Positions 1 to 4,088 of a DNA stretch of 7,033 bases are shown in pieces (the stretch's first letter is position 1; every line of letters starts with the position of its first letter). The notes under the pieces were generated by a model that made no database searches, was not told the DNA's origin, and saw only the letters and a program-made list of their open reading frames with translations. Position numbers and translations under genes: made by a program. The stretch comes from an uncultured Pseudoflavonifractor sp. (lineage in GTDB: Bacteria > Bacillota > Clostridia > Oscillospirales > Oscillospiraceae): assembly GCA_904419835.1 (NCBI GenBank), contig CAJFTA010000081.1, positions 1 to 7,033 of the forward strand, written 5' to 3'.

Positions 1-39
1 CAGGCTGTCGAAAAAGTCCAGGGACTTTTTCGACAGCCT
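1..39. repeat. 18-bp near-perfect palindrome, CTGTCGAAAAAGT family
   Basis: Bases 2-19 pair with 22-39, giving 18 consecutive base pairs around a 2-base centre. The arm contains CTGTCGAAAAAGT, which recurs at 250-262 with its complement at 273-285. No T-run follows on either strand outside the stem, so it does not read as a simple intrinsic terminator. The copy starts at the window edge, so the element may continue to the left. Confidence 0.85.
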
Positions 40-53
40 TCAAAAATGCCGTT

Positions 54-82
54 ACTTTCGCGCCGCACAGCGGCGCAAAAGT
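54..82. repeat. Imperfect hairpin with GC core
   Basis: Bases 54-66 pair with 70-82 around a 3-base loop (ACA). There are 12 pairs and one C/A mismatch (59/77). The inner seven pairs are all G-C, while the outer arm is ACTTT/AAAGT. It sits 14 bases after the first palindrome. Confidence 0.75.
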
Positions 83-98
83 CCTCGCTCCGCTCGCC

Positions 99-123
99 GG
101 AAGCCTTGCTGTGCAAGGCTTCC
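99..123. repeat. 10-bp perfect hairpin
   Basis: GGAAGCCTTG (99-108) is the exact complement of CAAGGCTTCC (114-123), with a 5-base loop. No T-run follows on either strand. It is one more member of the hairpin series in the gene-free left end. Confidence 0.75.
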
Positions 124-206
124 AGGGCATTCGATCCCACGCGAGGCGGGCGGCTGCCCCCTCGCGCTCCCCCGCCCCGGTTCAGGCGGGCGCTTTTAAA
201 CTGAGG

Positions 207-260
207 TTTTTCGACACGCTGAGGCCGCGCCAGATGGCGCGGCCTCAGGCTGTCGAAAAA
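207..260. repeat. Composite hairpin, GACACGCTGA/GGCCGCGCC element copy A
   Basis: The inner stem pairs 219-231 with 236-248, 13 perfect pairs closed by the loop AGAT. A further 10-bp outer arm, TTTTTCGACA (207-216) with TGTCGAAAAA (251-260), is separated from it by a 2x2 internal loop. The left side, GAGGTTTTTCGACACGCTGA (204-222, minus one base of spacing), recurs in near-identical form before the hairpin at 461-488. The outer right arm is shared with the hairpin at 250-285, so the two structures exclude one another. Confidence 0.85.
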
Positions 261-285
261 GTGGCTACCGCCACTTTTTCGACAG
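250..285. repeat. 15-bp hairpin, CTGTCGAAAAAGT family
   Basis: CTGTCGAAAAAGTGG (250-264) pairs perfectly with CCACTTTTTCGACAG (271-285) across a 6-base loop. It shares its outer 13 bases with the palindrome at 1-39, while the bases next to the loop differ on both arms in a matched way. It overlaps the outer arm of the hairpin at 207-260. Confidence 0.85.
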
Positions 286-291
286 GAGCTT

Positions 292-378
292 CATGAAATT
301 TTCGCCTCGATTTCTGATGAAATTGTCGGCAAAAATTTCATGCGAAGTGTCATGTTCGAGGCACATGTCCCCGACAAT
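292..378. repeat. AT-rich set of overlapping, competing inverted repeats
   Basis: Three pairings share bases. First, 292-306 (CATGAAATTTTCGCC) pairs with 328-342, 14 of 15 bases. Second, ATGAAATT at 317-324 pairs with AATTTCAT at 334-341. Third, ATTGTCGG at 322-329 pairs with CCGACAAT at 371-378. ATGAAATT is also a direct repeat (293-300 and 317-324). Only one or two of these helices can form at once. The base composition differs sharply from the GC-rich hairpins on both sides. Confidence 0.6.
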
Positions 379-395
379 GACGGACTTTTATTTGA

Positions 396-419
396 TTCCG
401 TCATCTGCGGATGACGGAA
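396..419. repeat. 10-bp perfect hairpin, TTCCGTCATC
   Basis: TTCCGTCATC (396-405) pairs exactly with GATGACGGAA (410-419) around the tetraloop TGCG. Neither side carries a convincing T-run, so I do not call it a terminator. Confidence 0.75.
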
Positions 420-446
420 CTCTGCGAGGCTTCCCCTTCTGGGAGG

Positions 447-491
447 TTTTTTGACACGCTGAAGGCCGCGCCGGGCGGCGCGGCCTTCCTG
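447..491. repeat. GACACGCTGA/GGCCGCGCC element copy B
   Basis: TTTTTTGACACGCTGA leads into a 12-bp stem, 461-472 with 477-488, loop GGGC. Compared with copy A (207-260) there is one extra A in the left arm (463) and a matching extra T in the right arm (486), so the helix is preserved. The outer 10-bp arm of copy A is absent here. On the plus strand TGTATGTTTTTC follows, and on the minus strand the run after the stem is A-rich. The stem therefore lies 10 bases past the end of the sigma-like gene but lacks a U-tract in that gene's direction. Confidence 0.8.
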
Positions 492-501
492 TATGTTTTT
501 C

Positions 502-822
502 TTATTCCTCCTCAGCGTTGAGAAGGCTCTCCGCCCCGTACCGCAGGCAGCGGCGCAGGCGGCGCTCCCCCCGCTTGATGGTGCGGGAGACGGTGGACTT
601 GTCCACGCCAAGCCGCTCCCCAATCTCCCGCATGTTGAGGCCCTCGGCGTAGTAGAGCAGCAGGGCCTGGCGCTGGTGTGGGGTCACGTCCTCCTGAAGG
701 GCCCGGATCAGGTTGCGCCGCAGCCGTGAGCGCTGCTCCCCGTTGTCCTCCGCCATGGTCCTGGCGTACACCGCCATGTCCGCCGCGTAGGCCCCGCCCC
801 TTCTATATCGCGTATTTGACAT
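502..822 (-). CDS. Sigma-70 region 4 helix-turn-helix protein, phage/mobile-element type
   Basis: This is a 106-residue protein, probably a DNA-binding transcription regulator. Residues about 48-96 read as sigma-70 region 4: a lead helix with TPHQRQALLLYYAEG, then the turn and recognition helix MREIGERLGVDKSTVSRTI, then a basic tail RGERRLRRCLR. There is no region 2, so it should not recognise a -10 element the way a full sigma factor does. Small proteins of this kind are common in clostridial prophages and integrative elements. I chose the ATG at 822 because AGGGGG stands 10 bases before it; the in-frame ATG at 843 has no such site. Its start overlaps the end of the upstream gene by 20 bases, which suggests translational coupling. 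The exact role is unknown. Confidence 0.82.
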   Translation of the reverse strand: MSNTRYRRGGAYAADMAVYARTMAEDNGEQRSRLRRNLIRALQEDVTPHQRQALLLYYAEGLNMREIGERLGVDKSTVSRTIKRGERRLRRCLRYGAESLLNAEEE

Positions 823-1036
823 TGCGCCAATACCCCCTGTCATAATATCGCTCTGTGACGACGGCCAGATCCCTGGCCTCCCGCCACATTGTCTCCAAAG
901 TTCTGATGCGGCCCTCCAGGACCAGCCGTGCCCTGGCGTCCGCCTCGCCGTTACGGCGCAGCTCCAGCTCGGTGATCCGCCGCCGCAGGACCCGGGCCTG
1001 GGCCCGGTATTCCACTGACATCTCCAGTAACGTCAT
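803..1036 (-). CDS. Small charged helical protein, function unknown
   Basis: A 77-residue protein, strongly basic and acidic by turns and almost entirely predicted helix. The middle, roughly residues 12-60, is dense in Arg, Glu and Leu (RRRITELELRRNGE, then LEGRIRTLETMW) and could form a coiled coil. The C-terminus is aromatic (YYDRGYWRNVKYAI). I recognise the general type from clostridial prophage and integrative-element cassettes but know no function. The ATG at 1036 is preferred because GGAGAG (1041-1046) stands four bases before it; longer frames have no binding site. The gene overlaps the sigma-like gene by 20 bases at its end and the zinc-ribbon gene by 86 bases at its start, so the three look like one transcription unit. 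Confidence 0.65.
   Translation of the reverse strand: MTLLEMSVEYRAQARVLRRRITELELRRNGEADARARLVLEGRIRTLETMWREARDLAVVTERYYDRGYWRNVKYAI
833..838 (-). promoter_or_regulatory. Ribosome binding site of the sigma-like gene
   Basis: On the minus strand AGGGGG is followed after 10 bases by the ATG at 822. It decides in favour of the 106-residue form over one seven residues longer. It lies inside the coding sequence of the upstream gene. Confidence 0.6.
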
Positions 1037-1178
1037 GAATCTCTCCGCTTTGCTCCATTTCCTCTTGTTTTTTCTCCGCCCGGCACTGGGGGCACAGCTC
1101 CGTCCCCTCCTCCAGCTCCCAGGCGTAGATCTCATTCCGGCACCGCCGGCACCAGGCCGCCGCCGGTTGGCGCTGCAT
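951..1178 (-). CDS. Small zinc-ribbon protein
   Basis: A 75-residue protein with a CxxC-x15-CxxC pattern (Cys10, Cys13, Cys29, Cys32). The surrounding pattern, CRRCRNEIYAWE...TELCPQC, matches the small zinc-ribbon proteins often encoded next to sigma-like regulators in clostridial mobile elements. It probably binds one zinc ion; its partner is unknown. The last 28 residues overlap the next gene and turn into a Gly/Pro/Ala-rich tail that looks like out-of-frame translation of that gene. The tail may therefore be an accidental extension after loss of an earlier stop. The start is uncertain: the ATG at 1178 has only a poor ribosome binding site, while a GGGAGG lies about 24 bases upstream. An in-frame TTG at 1319 is possible but would run through the tRNA promoter. 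Confidence 0.5.
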   Translation of the reverse strand: MQRQPAAAWCRRCRNEIYAWELEEGTELCPQCRAEKKQEEMEQSGEIHDVTGDVSGIPGPGPGPAAADHRAGAAP

Positions 1179-1284
1179 ATCCCGCAGCGGATTGGTAAAA
1201 ATCCTCCCGTTCGTGCTCTCTCTCCCGTCTCTCAGGACTCTTTTCTGCCCTCTCAAAATTTTTTGAATTTTTTTGTTTTTTCTG

Positions 1285-1313
1285 TTGACAACCCTCCCTT
1301 TGCCTGATATAAT
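1285..1313 (+). promoter_or_regulatory. Consensus sigma-70/SigA promoter with extended -10 for the tRNA operon
   Basis: TTGACA (1285-1290), a spacer of exactly 17 bases, and TATAAT (1308-1313). TG at 1305-1306 gives the extended -10 form TGnTATAAT. All twelve hexamer positions match consensus. Transcription should start near 1320, about 27 bases before the tRNA-Thr gene, as expected for a strong stable-RNA promoter. Confidence 0.95.
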
Positions 1314-1346
1314 AAGCAACGTTGTGGACGAGCTGAGAGCTGAAAC

Positions 1347-1422
1347 GCTGGTGTAGCTCAGTTGGTAGAGCAGCTGATTTGTAATCAGCAGGTCGGGGGT
1401 TCGAGTCCGTCCACCAGCTCCA
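1347..1422 (+). tRNA. tRNA-Thr (anticodon TGT)
   Basis: A 76-base cloverleaf with CCA encoded. The acceptor stem GCTGGTG (1347-1353) pairs with CACCAGC (1412-1418), followed by discriminator T and CCA at 1420-1422. The D-arm contains AGCTCAGTTGGTAGAGC. The anticodon stem GCTGA/TCAGC encloses TTTGTAA, giving anticodon TGT, which reads ACA and related Thr codons. The T-loop is GGTTCGAGTCC. It is the first gene of a two-tRNA operon. Confidence 0.98.
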
Positions 1423-1433
1423 AAACTTCATAT

Positions 1434-1518
1434 GGAGGAGTTCCCGAGTGGCCAAAGGGGGCAGACTGTAAATCTGTTGCGTCTCGCTTCGGTGGTTCGA
1501 ATCCACCCTCCTCCACCA
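1434..1518 (+). tRNA. tRNA-Tyr (anticodon GTA)
   Basis: An 85-base class II tRNA with CCA encoded. GGAGGAG (1434-1440) pairs with CTCCTCC (1508-1514), then discriminator A and CCA at 1516-1518. The anticodon loop is CTGTAAA, giving GTA for Tyr (UAC/UAU). A long variable arm (around GCGTCTCGCTTC) is typical of bacterial tRNA-Tyr. It lies 11 bases after tRNA-Thr and shares its promoter. Confidence 0.98.
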
Positions 1519-1560
1519 ACTCGTCGCAAGCGTCACATTGCTTGCGACGAGTTTTTTATT
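1519..1560 (+). terminator. Rho-independent terminator of the tRNA operon
   Basis: ACTCGTCGCAAGC (1519-1531) pairs perfectly with GCTTGCGACGAGT (1540-1552) over an 8-base loop, followed by TTTTTATT. The stem begins directly after the CCA of tRNA-Tyr. Confidence 0.95.
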
Positions 1561-1604
1561 CCATTACAAAAGTCATCGTGCGCTCATGCCGCTGCTCCTC
1601 GCTT

Positions 1605-1639
1605 CCAAACCGAAGCCGCTGCGCTGGGCTTCGGTTTGG
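1605..1639. repeat. 13-bp perfect hairpin without T-run
   Basis: CCAAACCGAAGCC (1605-1617) is the exact complement of GGCTTCGGTTTGG (1627-1639), loop of nine bases. Neither strand has a U-tract after it. It lies midway between two terminators and could be the core of a small RNA or a relic of a terminator. Confidence 0.75.
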
Positions 1640-1705
1640 GCCCGTCTTTGCGGCGGCGGCTTTCTCCTGCCATTTGAACCTGTTGATTTTAACCGTTCTC
1701 TAAAC

Positions 1706-1741
1706 CAGGGCAGGCGCCGCATCGCCTGCTCTGATTTTTTA
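1706..1741 (+). terminator. Second terminator-like hairpin after the tRNA operon
   Basis: CAGGGCAGGCG (1706-1716) pairs with CGCCTGCTCTG (1723-1733), 11 pairs with one G-T, loop of six, followed by ATTTTTT. It has the full form of an intrinsic terminator on the plus strand. It has no gene of its own between 1560 and 1706, so it either backs up the tRNA terminator or ends an unrecognised small transcript. Confidence 0.75.
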
Positions 1742-1798
1742 TGAAATCCGGAACCAGCTCTCTCTGCGGCGACCCTCCCCCTTTCTTTCTGCCCCGCC

Positions 1799-1824
1799 GG
1801 AACCAGAACTTACGTTCTAGTTCC
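1799..1824. repeat. Imperfect palindrome upstream of the DUF6483-like gene
   Basis: GGAACCAGAAC (1799-1809) pairs with GTTCTAGTTCC (1814-1824) apart from one C/A mismatch, loop TTAC. Its left arm belongs to a ten-base direct repeat, also at 1748-1757. It could be an operator or a weak terminator; nothing in the sequence decides. Confidence 0.5.
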
Positions 1825-1940
1825 CGTTTATATTACCACTGCCGCGCCGTATCGTCAATATGATTTTCTTATGTTAATCGAACAATTGTTTTATAAAAGT
1901 CCCGATATTGGGATAATTCCCCGGAGAGGAGCCCTCTGCC

Positions 1941-2306
1941 ATGCTGACTCAGGACTGGATGATGCGCCAGATTGAAACCATGACCCTTGCCATTGCCAAG
2001 CTCATGTTCCATAAGGACTCGGCAGAATACGAGATGCGCGGCGGCCAGGAGGCCCTGACCGCCGCCGACAGCCTCCACGCCTCCCTCAACGCCCTGCTGC
2101 GCGAGGGCCGCGTTGCCGAGGGTGAGGACCTGCTCTTCTCCTCCCTGAACACGGAGGACCCCGCCTTTCTGGAGGCGGCGGTGGACTTCTACTTCCGCCT
2201 GAACCTGCTCTCCGACCAGGAGCTGGAGGCGGGCAACTTCTCCCGCCAGGAGATTGAAGAGGGGCTCCGGGACGTGATGGACCAGTACGGCGTGGTGCTG
2301 CCCTGA
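1941..2306 (+). CDS. DUF6483-like family protein
   Basis: A 121-residue, mostly helical, acidic soluble protein with no signal peptide or membrane segment. The opening MLTQDWMMRQIETMTLAIAK followed by LMFHKD resembles a clostridial family of unknown function that I know as DUF6483, where a 'QDYIMR.I' start is typical. The middle, roughly residues 38-80, reads like a TPR-type helical pair (ALTAADSLHASLNALLREGRVAEGEDLLF), as in tetratricopeptide-like folds. No catalytic residues are evident. The start is clear: GGAGAGGAG (1923-1931) ends nine bases before the ATG. The gene stands alone and converges on the XpaC-domain gene across a shared terminator. The family assignment is from memory of the N-terminal pattern; the function is unknown. 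Confidence 0.85.
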   Translation: MLTQDWMMRQIETMTLAIAKLMFHKDSAEYEMRGGQEALTAADSLHASLNALLREGRVAEGEDLLFSSLNTEDPAFLEAAVDFYFRLNLLSDQELEAGNFSRQEIEEGLRDVMDQYGVVLP

Positions 2307-2328
2307 CATTCTACCAACCATGAAGCAG

Positions 2329-2371
2329 AAAACGCCCGTGAGGCGGCCTGGGGCCGCCTCACGGGCGTTTT
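2329..2371. terminator. Bidirectional intrinsic terminator, 20-bp stem
   Basis: Bases 2329-2348 pair perfectly with 2352-2371 around a 3-base loop. The outer four pairs are A-T on both sides, so each strand shows a GC stem running into T's. It sits 22 bases after the plus-strand gene and 12 bases after the stop of the minus-strand gene, serving both convergent units. Confidence 0.93.
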
Positions 2372-2383
2372 ACGTCTTTCCGG

Positions 2384-3604
2384 TTATATGCCCAGCTGGA
2401 AGCCGTCCCCCTTGCCGGAGAGGCCGTCCTTGTCCAGCATCCGCTCCAGTACCGCCACATCGGTGGTGATGTCCATGGCGTCATCCTGGAAGAGCTTGTC
2501 GAGCTGCTTCTCGAAGCCCTCCACCACCTTATCCATCATGCCCTCGATCCGCTCCTTGGCGGCCGAGATGTTCTCGCCCTCGATGCCCTGGGCCTCCATC
2601 TGTGCGTAGGCCTTCAGGATTTTCAGCGTGGTGGGCAGATAGTAGCTCAGGAAGCTGCGCAGCTGGCTGTTCTTGTTGGGATTCTTTCGCTGGTAATCCA
2701 GAATCTTTCCGGTGATTTCCCCGATGCGGTCGATTTTCTCGCTCATCACCGGGTCCTCGATGGCGTCGTTCACCTGCCGGATCTCCCGGAGGATGGCGTC
2801 ATCGTCCTCCGGCTGGGCAGGCTGCTCCTCCTCCGGCTCCGGCTCGGGCTCCTCCTGGAGGCCCTCGTCGGAGAGAATCAGACGGCCGCTGGCCATGTCC
2901 AGATATCCGGTTGGAATGTACCCCTCATCCAGCATCTCCTGGATGTCGTCGCAGGCGGTGTGGTAGGAGACGGGCATGGCCTGAGCCAGCGAGCCGATGG
3001 AGATGCTCTCCCGCTTTCCGATGAGGGCCAGATACTTGCGGAAGCGCTTGGCCTTCTTGTTCCGCTGGGTGCCGCACACCAGCAGCACCAGGCCCGCGCC
3101 CAGCAGCCCCAGGGGGAAGCCGATGCTCTGGAGCATATAGATAAAGCCCATGCCCACGGTGTCGAAGAACTCCACAAAGGAGATGAAGCCGCCGAAGATG
3201 GCCAGGATGGCGCCCCAGATCATCATACCCTTGCCCTTGTTCAGGTCCACGGGCCGGCGCTTGGGGATAAAGCGGCCCTTTTTGTCCCGGGGGCGATCGT
3301 TCACGCCCTGCATCCCCGGCTGGGCGGTCTGGGCGGTCTGCTGGCCCTGATAGCGGTACTCGTACTTGTAGCCCGATCCGGCGCTCCCGGTCTGGCTGTC
3401 CGAGGGGCGGTAGGGGCCGGTGGCACTCGTATGATAGTTGTTGCGGCTGTTCCGTCTGCCGCCGAAGGATCGGCCCGTCAGCTTCATGAAGAGCAGCACC
3501 AAACCCACCGGCCAGAATATCACCAGCGCCGCCACCACCACAATCCAGGACATTAAGTCCCCATTGTTATTGCCGCCGCCGTTGTTATTGTAGTTGTACG
3601 CCAT
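2384..3604 (-). CDS. XpaC-domain membrane protein (5-bromo-4-chloroindolyl phosphate hydrolysis family)
   Basis: A 406-residue membrane protein. An Asn/Gly-rich N-terminus precedes a first membrane span at about 19-40. A polar Gly/Ser/Tyr/Gln linker follows (43-120), then two more spans (about 126-147 and 160-178). A winged-helix-like segment (188-246, with SIGSLAQAMPVSYHTACDDIQEML) leads to an acidic Glu/Pro linker (250-269). The XpaC domain occupies about 270-395, with the signature DYQRKNPNKNSQLRSFLSYY and the LDKLF...DI...VLERML ending. Bacillus XpaC is about half this length, so the N-terminal half is a clostridial addition. XpaC is often encoded beside TelA (toxic-anion resistance); no telA lies in this window. 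AGGAGG stands eight bases before the ATG. The family's biochemical role is poorly defined; the old name comes from a plate phenotype, not a proven enzyme. Confidence 0.88.
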   Translation of the reverse strand: MAYNYNNNGGGNNNGDLMSWIVVVAALVIFWPVGLVLLFMKLTGRSFGGRRNSRNNYHTSATGPYRPSDSQTGSAGSGYKYEYRYQGQQTAQTAQPGMQGVNDRPRDKKGRFIPKRRPVDLNKGKGMMIWGAILAIFGGFISFVEFFDTVGMGFIYMLQSIGFPLGLLGAGLVLLVCGTQRNKKAKRFRKYLALIGKRESISIGSLAQAMPVSYHTACDDIQEMLDEGYIPTGYLDMASGRLILSDEGLQEEPEPEPEEEQPAQPEDDDAILREIRQVNDAIEDPVMSEKIDRIGEITGKILDYQRKNPNKNSQLRSFLSYYLPTTLKILKAYAQMEAQGIEGENISAAKERIEGMMDKVVEGFEKQLDKLFQDDAMDITTDVAVLERMLDKDGLSGKGDGFQLGI

Positions 3605-3664
3605 CCCCAGCGCCTCCTATATCCCGCTCCCGGCGGACCGGGCCGCCGTTCCCTGTTGAATCAT

Positions 3665-3673
3665 ATAATATCA
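3665..3673 (-). promoter_or_regulatory. Possible extended -10 for the XpaC-domain gene
   Basis: Read on the minus strand, TGATATTAT is an extended -10 (TG, one base, TATTAT) about 60 bases before the ATG, within a very AT-rich block. No good -35 stands 16-18 bases upstream, so the call is tentative. Confidence 0.35.
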
Positions 3674-3799
3674 TATCTGTGGAAAAAATAGATTGATTTT
3701 TTCTTTAAAATCTTTAAAATTTATCTTCTCTCCCGCCATGCCCGTAAAACTTCATGCGCAATGGGCCGCGCCGCCTCCGGCGGCATATGGCCAATTTTA

Positions 3800-3815
3800 C
3801 TATGCAAAAGCATAG
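3800..3815. repeat. Palindrome CTATGC-AAAA-GCATAG, possible operator
   Basis: Two perfect six-base half-sites are separated by AAAA. It lies just upstream of, and overlaps the expected -35 position of, the extended -10 at 3823-3831. That is where a dimeric repressor would bind. The regulator is not identifiable from this window. Confidence 0.45.
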
Positions 3816-3822
3816 CAGAATA

Positions 3823-3831
3823 TGGTACAAT
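3823..3831 (+). promoter_or_regulatory. Possible distal promoter of the VanW gene (extended -10)
   Basis: TGGTACAAT carries the extended TG motif and five of six -10 bases. The -35 is poor (TGCAAA at 17 bases), which is tolerated with an extended -10. A transcript from here would start near 3838 and carry a leader of about 250 bases with small hairpins at 3835-3850 and 3853-3869. Confidence 0.4.
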
Positions 3832-4015
3832 ATAGGGGACAGGTGTCCTCTTCCGTCTCAGGCAGACGGCTTGCCGCCACCATTGCGGATGGAGATATGA
3901 TACAACGAAAGCACTTTCTTGTAAAGGGGGTCCGATGTCCCATCCCCGGCTTTCCCGGCGTGGACCCGGAGGGAGCCGCCCGGTACAGCGCGGAAAATGT
4001 GTAACCGTTCTGTAA

Positions 4016-4044
4016 TTGCTTTCCCCGGCAACGGGTCCTATAAT
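4016..4044 (+). promoter_or_regulatory. Proximal promoter of the VanW gene
   Basis: TTGCTT (4016-4021), a spacer of 17 bases and a perfect TATAAT (4039-4044). Transcription would start near 4051, about 38 bases before the chosen ATG, leaving a short ordinary leader. Confidence 0.8.
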
Positions 4045-4076
4045 GTATACTGATTTCGTAGATTCTGCGGGATATT

Positions 4077-4080
4077 GGAG
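4077..4080 (+). promoter_or_regulatory. Ribosome binding site of the VanW gene
   Basis: GGAG ends eight bases before the ATG at 4089. The in-frame GTG at 4080 overlaps this site and so cannot use it, which settles the start on the ATG. Confidence 0.75.
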
Positions 4081-4088
4081 TGATTATC

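Larger units (their letters stand above)
1..501. other. Gene-free tract of stacked inverted repeats
   Basis: I see no credible gene in this 500-base stretch. The short open frames here lack a ribosome binding site and read through palindromes. What it holds is a run of hairpin-forming inverted repeats, listed separately: at 1-39, 54-82, 99-123, 207-260, 250-285, 292-378, 396-419 and 447-491. Two motif families recur: TTTTTYGACACGCTGA followed by a GC-rich stem (207 and 447), and CTGTCGAAAAAGT in both orientations (5, 250 and their complements ending at 37 and 285). This is what a cluster of REP- or MITE-like intergenic repeats looks like. A structured non-coding RNA is the alternative. Confidence 0.7.
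1561..1940. other. Gene-free stretch between tRNA operon and DUF6483-like gene
   Basis: No credible coding frame is present. It contains a 13-bp hairpin (1605-1639), a second terminator-like hairpin (1706-1740), the ten-base direct repeat CCGGAACCAG at 1748 and 1797, and an imperfect hairpin at 1799-1824. I could not find a convincing -35/-10 pair for the downstream gene. TTGTTT (1886) and GATAAT (1912) are 20 bases apart, which is too far. Confidence 0.6.
3605..4088. other. Divergent intergenic region between the XpaC-domain and VanW genes
   Basis: This 484-base region has no credible gene. A 60-codon frame at 3822-4004 lacks a ribosome binding site and overlaps a promoter. The region holds an AT-rich stretch (3655-3725) upstream of the minus-strand gene, a GC hairpin near 3770-3784, a palindrome at 3800-3815, an extended -10 at 3823-3831, several small hairpins in 3835-3970, and a good promoter at 4016-4044. 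Confidence 0.7.

Noticed and set aside
1..290. CRISPR array
   Set aside because: The repeated motifs are irregularly spaced, occur in both orientations and do not separate unique spacers. There are no cas genes.
447..491. Hairpin as intrinsic terminator of the sigma-like gene
   Set aside because: On the minus strand the stem is followed by AGCGTGTCAAAAAA and not by a U-tract. It fits a repeat element better.
1132..1536. 134-codon minus-strand frame across the tRNA genes
   Set aside because: It runs antisense through both tRNAs, their promoter and the terminator. Spurious tRNA-antisense 'proteins' of this kind (WWRRVDSNHR) are a known annotation artefact.
2960..3556. 198-codon plus-strand frame opposite the XpaC-domain gene
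   Set aside because: No recognisable domain or ribosome binding site, and His/Ala/Gly-rich content expected from antisense of a GC-rich gene.
3822..4004. 60-codon plus-strand frame upstream of the VanW gene
   Set aside because: Its ATG lies within the extended -10 region, there is no ribosome binding site, and the peptide has no recognisable features.
3838..4010. Known riboswitch (c-di-AMP ydaO type or c-di-GMP) in the VanW leader
   Set aside because: I looked for the conserved core sequences of these classes and did not see them. Only small local hairpins are evident.
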